Source: Methanocorpusculum sp. (GTDB lineage Archaea; Halobacteriota; Methanomicrobia; Methanomicrobiales; Methanocorpusculaceae). Taken from it: a stretch of DNA of 55,172 nt. The DNA is taken from the NCBI GenBank assembly GCA_030539655.1, contig JAUNXT010000005.1, positions 1 through 55,172 on the forward strand, in the 5' to 3' direction. The translations under genes were made by a program, and so were the position numbers. Position 1 is the stretch's first letter. Every line of letters begins with the position of its first letter. This document shows positions 50,333 through 55,172 of this stretch, one piece after another. The notes beneath the pieces were generated by a model. The model searched no databases, was not told the DNA's origin, and saw only the letters and a list, made by a program, of their open reading frames with translations.

Positions 50333-51013
50333 TTACTCATCCAGGACCATACGGCATAAGTCGAGCGGCATAATGGATTTGCCGTCACGGAATGCACGCA
50401 TGTTTCCACCGGAAATCTCATCGATTAAGACTACCTTTCCGTCGATAATACCGAACTCGAATTTGATATCATAGAGTTCGATATTTTTCTTTGCAAGGTC
50501 CTCTTTGAGAATTTCCGCAATATTTTGTGTAAGCACCTTCAGCTCCTCGTACTTGTCACCAGTCATAACACCGAGCACTTCGAGGGCATCCTTTGTAACC
50601 GGCGGGTCCTCACGGGCATCGTCTTTGAAGGTGGTCTCCACGAATGCCGGAAGCGCCTGCCCCTCAGTACAGTAGTCGCCGTATCTGCGGAAGAAACTGC
50701 CGACTGCACGGAATCTGCAGATAACCTCAAGTCCCTTTCCAAACGGCTTTGCGGGTTTTACCGTCATCTCGGCCTTTTCCACATCGGCACTGATGAAGTG
50801 CGTCGGAATACCTTTTTCGTTGAGAATCTTAAAGAAGTACTCGGTAAGTCTGAGGCCTGCACGTCCGGCTCCTTCGAGGGTTAACCCAACTGTGTTCATT
50901 CCCGGGTCAAAGACACCGTCTGCACCTGTGCAGTCATCCTTGAATTTGAGCAGATACGTTCCGTCATCCTTGGCGTAAACATTTTTTGTTTTACCGGTAT
51001 ATACCAGATTCAT
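50333..51013 (-). CDS. purC: SAICAR synthetase (phosphoribosylaminoimidazole-succinocarboxamide synthase)
   Basis: The protein has 226 residues. It joins aspartate to CAIR with ATP in purine synthesis. The glycine-poor ATP-binding lead [38 protein letters not shown] and [13 protein letters not shown] (metal and ATP residues) are typical. It is monocistronic, with a TATA-like CTTATATCATATTT on the minus strand about 20-30 bases before the ATG and no RBS, so it is probably leaderless. Confidence 0.94.
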   Translation of the reverse strand: MNLVYTGKTKNVYAKDDGTYLLKFKDDCTGADGVFDPGMNTVGLTLEGAGRAGLRLTEYFFKILNEKGIPTHFISADVEKAEMTVKPAKPFGKGLEVICRFRAVGSFFRRYGDYCTEGQALPAFVETTFKDDAREDPPVTKDALEVLGVMTGDKYEELKVLTQNIAEILKEDLAKKNIELYDIKFEFGIIDGKVVLIDEISGGNMRAFRDGKSIMPLDLCRMVLDE

Positions 51014-51103
51014 AATTACATGTTTGAAAGAAATATGATATAAGATTAATCCTGTGAGTCATCCAAAAACAGGGGAATGCTCCCGGAGAGATTCTATCCG
51101 GGG

Positions 51104-51580
51104 TTATTTATGGTACGGCTCGCCGGACAAAATACGAAACGCGCGGTAGATCTGCTCGAACAAAATCAGACGGCACATGGTGTGAGTGAATGTAAGAGCG
51201 GAAAATGAAATCTTTTCCCGAACCAGAGAGAGAAGCGATCTGGAAAACCCGAGAGGACCTCCAATCATAAAACAGAGGTTTCGTCCGGAAATCCGTGCGT
51301 CTCCGATGAGCGAAGACAGCTGTTCACTGGATACGGTTTTTCCCTTCGGATCAAGGGCTATTGTATAATACCCTTCTTTTACCGCAGAAAGCAGAAGCTC
51401 ACCTTCTTTTTCCCGCACCATGTTCTCTTCAGCAGCTGAGGCATTGTCAGGAATTCTTACCTCCGGTAAAACCGTCAGGGTCATGGAGCAGTAGGGTTTG
51501 AGCCGTGTCTCAAACACGGAAATTCCCTCAGAGATCCACGGGTCCTTTATTTTTCCGATGCAAAGGATCTGAATCTGCAT
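51104..51580 (-). CDS. rlmH: 23S rRNA (pseudouridine-N3)-methyltransferase RlmH
   Basis: The protein has 158 residues of the SPOUT methyltransferase family. It methylates a pseudouridine in helix 69 of large-subunit rRNA. The knotted SAM site is seen in LCFMIGGPLGFSRSL and the C-terminal FTHTMCRLILFEQIYRAFRI segment ending GEPYHK is diagnostic. RlmH is mainly bacterial and patchy in archaea. It lies between purC and the TPR gene, 45 bases after the latter. Confidence 0.92.
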   Translation of the reverse strand: MQIQILCIGKIKDPWISEGISVFETRLKPYCSMTLTVLPEVRIPDNASAAEENMVREKEGELLLSAVKEGYYTIALDPKGKTVSSEQLSSLIGDARISGRNLCFMIGGPLGFSRSLLSLVREKISFSALTFTHTMCRLILFEQIYRAFRILSGEPYHK

Positions 51581-51625
51581 AACTTATTAGCTGAATCTGT
51601 ATAGGGTGTTCGATTGTACCTGAAG

Positions 51626-54600
51626 TTAGTTTATGATAAAGCCGCGTGGTTTTTTGCCGCGTTCCGAGTCATCTCCAAATGACAGCCCATGGTCATATGA
51701 TTTTTTCCGGGCATAGACCGGTTTTTCCGCCGGGTTCTTTACCTCATCAGATGCTTCGGATTTTCCGACCCAGTCTCTTTCGTCAGTACCAGGAGCTGCT
51801 GACACCATCTCATCACTTCCATCTCCTTCTTTTGGACCATCCGCATCATCGGACACAGAACCGGCGAGGAATGGCAGCTCCTCCTCAGGAGTATTTTCCG
51901 CCGCCAGTGCCTGCTGATAACACTCAACCGCATCAGGAAGATTTCCAAGTCCTTCAAGCGCTTTTGCCTTCAGATGCCAGGAAAGGGCATTTGACGGGGA
52001 CATCTCAGCGGCTGCTGATGCCGCATCAAGCGCGAGGTCATAGCGGTTCAGGCCGAGATAAATCTGTGCCCGAATACAGCTGATATCCACTTCGCGGCAC
52101 CCGGCAGCTTCCGCCTTGTCAAAGAGGGACAGTGCATCCGATGGTCTTCCGGTAAGGTATGCCATATAGCCGAGACCGGATAAGAGCTGCGGATTTGTCC
52201 TGTCTATAGACACCGCATGCTTCATTGATTCAAGCATCGTGGTCAGGTCGCCAAGTTTGTGGGCGGAAGCCGCTTTTTCAAGACTAATGAATGTGTTTTC
52301 AGGAAGAGCACGTAAGATATATTCGTATGCAACAACAGCCTTCTTATACTCCCCGACACGCGACATCAGGTTTCCGTATCTTAAGAGTGCCTCGGTGTTT
52401 TCCCTGTCTGCTTTGAGAACGACAGTGTATTGTGCCACTGCCTCCTCATAACGTCCCGCTGCTGTAAGCACCTTTCCGTAGAGGAGCCTTATATCCGTAT
52501 CATCCATTGGTGCGGAAAGTAAGGCGTCACAGGCCTCTGCTGATTCATCCCAGCGACAGAGGGCGGCAAGTGTTTCTGCTTTATGCCGCAGGGACATTTT
52601 ATCGCCCGGGTTCAGCTCAAGAATCCTTTCGTATGCGCCAAGCGCATCTTCATACTCCCCGCGCATCGAATAGACAGAGGCAGCTTTTTTAATCATATCG
52701 ACATTGTCCGGCTGACGTTCTGCATAGAGGGAGCATACTTCAAGCAGCTCGTCATACTTCTGCAGATGCTCAAGGACATCTGCGAGCTGCAGCAGAGCTG
52801 CCGGGTTTTCTGATGTACTCGCTGTCAGGGTAAGAAGCGTTTCTTCTGCATCCGGATACTTTCCAAGGTGTATCTCGCATGCCGCTTTGGCTGAAAGAAG
52901 ATGGCAGTCCTCCGGGTTCTCCGCTAAAGCTTCTGAAAATGTCTTCAGAGCCTCCTCATAGTCTCCAAGCCGGAAGTAGGCCTGACCGAGAGATACAGTT
53001 ACTGCCTCGTCACCCGCTCTTAAACCAAGTGCTCCGATGTAGTAGGGCACAGCTTCTGCAAAGCGTGAAAGCTTCATACAGGCATCTCCGCCAAGCTTAT
53101 AGTGGAGGAAGTCCGCAGTGTTTTCCGCAACAGCCGCCGCAGCTGCTGCTTCTGCCTCTTCATATCTTCCAAGGGAGGTATAGATACTGACCAGTTCTCC
53201 CGAGATTCCGGTAAGGTCGGGTGAATTCTGCGCAATACTGGAGAAAAGAGCCGCTGCCTCTTCAGTGTGTCCGGCCCCGGCAGCGCACTTTGCGAGGTGA
53301 AGCACAATTCCTAAGTTTTCTTCTGCTTCCGCCGCTGCGGAGGAGAAAGCCTCCTTTGCTGCGGTATACTCTCCTGTCATCATACGTGCTTTCCCTAAAG
53401 AGACCGCGGCACTGATGTTTTCCGGCTGAAGCCGGAGAACATTTTCATACCCTTCGGCGGCTTTTCTGAAGTCCCCTGATACATACGAGCCGTCAGCTGC
53501 CGTCTGCAGGGCCTCTGCCGACTCAGGCATTATGCGGAGCAGTTCATCCGCCGCTTCTTTTGCACCGGCATCATTACCCGTATTTACGATACAGTTCATC
53601 AGGCGTGAGTAGAGCATCACATTGTCGGGGTACTCTTCAATAAGCGTACTGAAAATCTCTGCTGCTTTGGTGAAGTTACCAAGAAGCATTTCTGACTCCG
53701 CATGCATCAGAAGAATAGTGCTGTCATCCGGGGCAATGGCTTCTATGCGTTCGGAAAGTTCTGCAGTTTCCCGGTACCTGCCCATCGAGGCAAGAAGACG
53801 CAGGTGAAGAATTTCCATGTCAACCCGTGCGGGGTCGACGGAAAGAGCCAGCAGGGCAGCTTTATCCGCCTCCTCAACATATCCGAGAGCTGCAAGGCAG
53901 CATGCCTCGATTGCGGCAAGCTCAGGGTTGTCCTCTGCAAACGTGACTTTTCCTGACGGATGGTCAACATCTTCCAGAAGAGACATCTCATCTTCGCCCT
54001 CAAAAAGAGAGGGGGCCGGTGATTTTCTGGAAAAGAGTTTTTGTGCGCGGCGGAAACTTGCTCCTGCCGCTTTGTACTGTCCGGAGAAGAACTCAGCCGC
54101 GGCTTTCATATTCCAGATATCAGGTTTATCCTGTGCAAAACGGATACATGAGTCAAAACATTCCGCGGCACGTTTCATCGAGCCTGAAATAAAGGAGATG
54201 GTCCCAAGCATATACCAGAGATCGGCAGATTCGGTTTTTTCTGCGAGGAGTTTTTCAAGCTCAGCACCCGCCTCTTTCGCCTTTCCGCTCCAGAAAAGGG
54301 AGTTTATGCGGCGAAGACTTATCTGCAGCTCATCTCTTCCTTCATGGGTCTGTACTCTGCTGTAGGAGGAGGCAGCATCAGAGAACAGCCCGTTTATTTC
54401 TTCAAGACGTGCCCTGCGGTACCATCCCGTCGGGTCGTTTTCATCCAGGGTCCGGTAGAGTGAGAGGGCAGTCTCATCATCTCCACAGATTTCTGCACAG
54501 AACGCTGCGTCATTTGTGTATTTTCCGGCATGTTCCGGAAAGGAAGAGAGGAGGTCTGTGTAGGTCTCGAGTGCGGCATCATATCTTCCCGAACGCATCA

Positions 54601-55066
54601 GATAGTCAGCATACTGTGAATGGTACAGTTCATTTTCCGGATTCGCGTCTACAAGCTCTTTTACCGCGTCTGCTGCTTCACTGTACTTTTTTACGCGGGA
54701 AAGCCAGTCACACCTGCGTTCTTTAAGATATGTATCCTCTCCTGTTAAGGTGATACGGCCAAGAGATGCAAGTGCATTTTCAAACTGTCCTGCATTTCCT
54801 TCCAGAAGGGCACGCTCCATCCATGCGTCACGGTTATTTGCGTCCGCTTCAGTTATTTTGATATATGTCTCCAGTGCATCCGCATACTTTCCAGCATACC
54901 GCTGCAGATTTGCGAGACGGATAAGGACCTCAAGGTTCTGCGGTTCAAGCTCTGCCGCACGGACATAGTGGTTGCATGCATCCGCATACTGCTGTTTTTC
55001 AAATGCCTGTTCTCCGCGGGCAATCCACGGGTTTTGTTTATCTCCTCTGCTGAATAATCCTCCCAT
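51626..55066 (-). CDS. Large TPR-repeat protein (about 30 repeats)
   Basis: The protein has 1146 residues. After a short lead (MGGLFSRGDKQNPW) nearly the whole length up to about residue 1055 is made of tetratricopeptide repeats of 34 residues with the usual W/L-G-Y-A-F-A-P pattern, for example YADACNHYVRAAELEPQNLE and YEDALGAYERILELNPGD. The last 90 residues are acidic, low-complexity and end in KKPRGFIIN. No signal peptide or membrane segment is seen, so it is a cytoplasmic scaffold. Its partners are unknown. A long stretch of Ala/Glu-rich repeats suggests internal duplication. Confidence 0.9.
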   Translation of the reverse strand: MGGLFSRGDKQNPWIARGEQAFEKQQYADACNHYVRAAELEPQNLEVLIRLANLQRYAGKYADALETYIKITEADANNRDAWMERALLEGNAGQFENALASLGRITLTGEDTYLKERRCDWLSRVKKYSEAADAVKELVDANPENELYHSQYADYLMRSGRYDAALETYTDLLSSFPEHAGKYTNDAAFCAEICGDDETALSLYRTLDENDPTGWYRRARLEEINGLFSDAASSYSRVQTHEGRDELQISLRRINSLFWSGKAKEAGAELEKLLAEKTESADLWYMLGTISFISGSMKRAAECFDSCIRFAQDKPDIWNMKAAAEFFSGQYKAAGASFRRAQKLFSRKSPAPSLFEGEDEMSLLEDVDHPSGKVTFAEDNPELAAIEACCLAALGYVEEADKAALLALSVDPARVDMEILHLRLLASMGRYRETAELSERIEAIAPDDSTILLMHAESEMLLGNFTKAAEIFSTLIEEYPDNVMLYSRLMNCIVNTGNDAGAKEAADELLRIMPESAEALQTAADGSYVSGDFRKAAEGYENVLRLQPENISAAVSLGKARMMTGEYTAAKEAFSSAAAEAEENLGIVLHLAKCAAGAGHTEEAAALFSSIAQNSPDLTGISGELVSIYTSLGRYEEAEAAAAAAVAENTADFLHYKLGGDACMKLSRFAEAVPYYIGALGLRAGDEAVTVSLGQAYFRLGDYEEALKTFSEALAENPEDCHLLSAKAACEIHLGKYPDAEETLLTLTASTSENPAALLQLADVLEHLQKYDELLEVCSLYAERQPDNVDMIKKAASVYSMRGEYEDALGAYERILELNPGDKMSLRHKAETLAALCRWDESAEACDALLSAPMDDTDIRLLYGKVLTAAGRYEEAVAQYTVVLKADRENTEALLRYGNLMSRVGEYKKAVVAYEYILRALPENTFISLEKAASAHKLGDLTTMLESMKHAVSIDRTNPQLLSGLGYMAYLTGRPSDALSLFDKAEAAGCREVDISCIRAQIYLGLNRYDLALDAASAAAEMSPSNALSWHLKAKALEGLGNLPDAVECYQQALAAENTPEEELPFLAGSVSDDADGPKEGDGSDEMVSAAPGTDERDWVGKSEASDEVKNPAEKPVYARKKSYDHGLSFGDDSERGKKPRGFIIN

Positions 55067-55112
55067 AGCAATCCTCTCTTTTTGTGTATATTTTTTGTGT
55101 ATATAATATAAA
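55067..55112 (-). promoter_or_regulatory. Promoter and RBS of the TPR gene
   Basis: On the minus strand CTTTATATTATATAC (about 55098-55112) is a strong TATA region about 35 bases upstream. GAGAGGAT (55072-55079) is the RBS before the ATG at 55066. Confidence 0.5.
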
Positions 55113-55172
55113 GTCTCCGAAGTATAAAATCTATCCGGCAGGTATCCGCCGGTAAAATCTCCGGATTTTCCG

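Overview
The window looks like chromosomal DNA of a hydrogenotrophic methanogen of the Methanomicrobiales type; a Methanocorpusculum-like organism would fit, but the genus is inference. The archaeal evidence is direct: an MCM helicase, NreA with a C-terminal PCNA-binding motif, CofD of coenzyme F420 synthesis, MptD and a dihydropteroate-synthase-like protein linked to methanopterin, an archaeal preQ0 gene set, four-subunit pyruvate:ferredoxin oxidoreductase, a PGF-CTERM surface anchor, and TATA boxes about 25 bases before many starts. I found no rRNA, tRNA, CRISPR array or intact transposase by eye.

Layout. 1-5458: uvrC, a lipoprotein with two chagasin-like segments, a small zinc-type protein, a Sel1-repeat protein, a TIM-barrel isomerase-like protein and nreA. 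5587-6621: an iron/B12-type binding protein with an archaeosortase anchor. 6701-17414 (minus strand): one tight eight-gene arginine operon, carA-argG-argC-argJ-argB-argD-argF-carB in transcription order. 17610-20465 (plus): porCDAB, divergent from carA. 20466-22105: a small accessory-looking interval with a secreted protein made of two Bacteroidetes-type TonB plug domains, an imperfect long-range inverted repeat and a possible short transcript. 22106-30334 (plus): a histidine operon, hisZGDCBHAF-IE-K. 30442-31995: a nucleobase permease. 32207-34678: mcm and mptD. 34736-37408: an aldehyde dehydrogenase/alcohol dehydrogenase operon. 37523-39495: ilvE and an aldolase. 39599-41279: queDEC. 41359-47120: cofD, a coiled-coil protein, a winged-helix protein, a DHH phosphoesterase and a duplicated PhoU/TrkA-C protein. 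47252-55066: truA with a PHP protein, a dihydropteroate-synthase-like protein, purC, rlmH and a very large TPR protein.

How the genes fit together. Pyruvate:ferredoxin oxidoreductase makes pyruvate from acetyl-CoA and reduced ferredoxin, and feeds the amino-acid routes encoded around it (arginine, histidine, and branched-chain amino acids through ilvE). Both large biosynthetic operons have a Firmicutes-like gene order. The his operon also carries the bacterial HisZ plus short-HisG pair.

The three points most worth a second look are: (1) CarA has lost both the cysteine nucleophile and the catalytic histidine of its glutaminase site, which predicts an ammonia-dependent carbamoyl-phosphate synthetase; (2) an archaeal exported protein consists of two TonB plug domains with no beta-barrel; (3) a complete bacterial-style his operon with hisZ sits in an archaeon.
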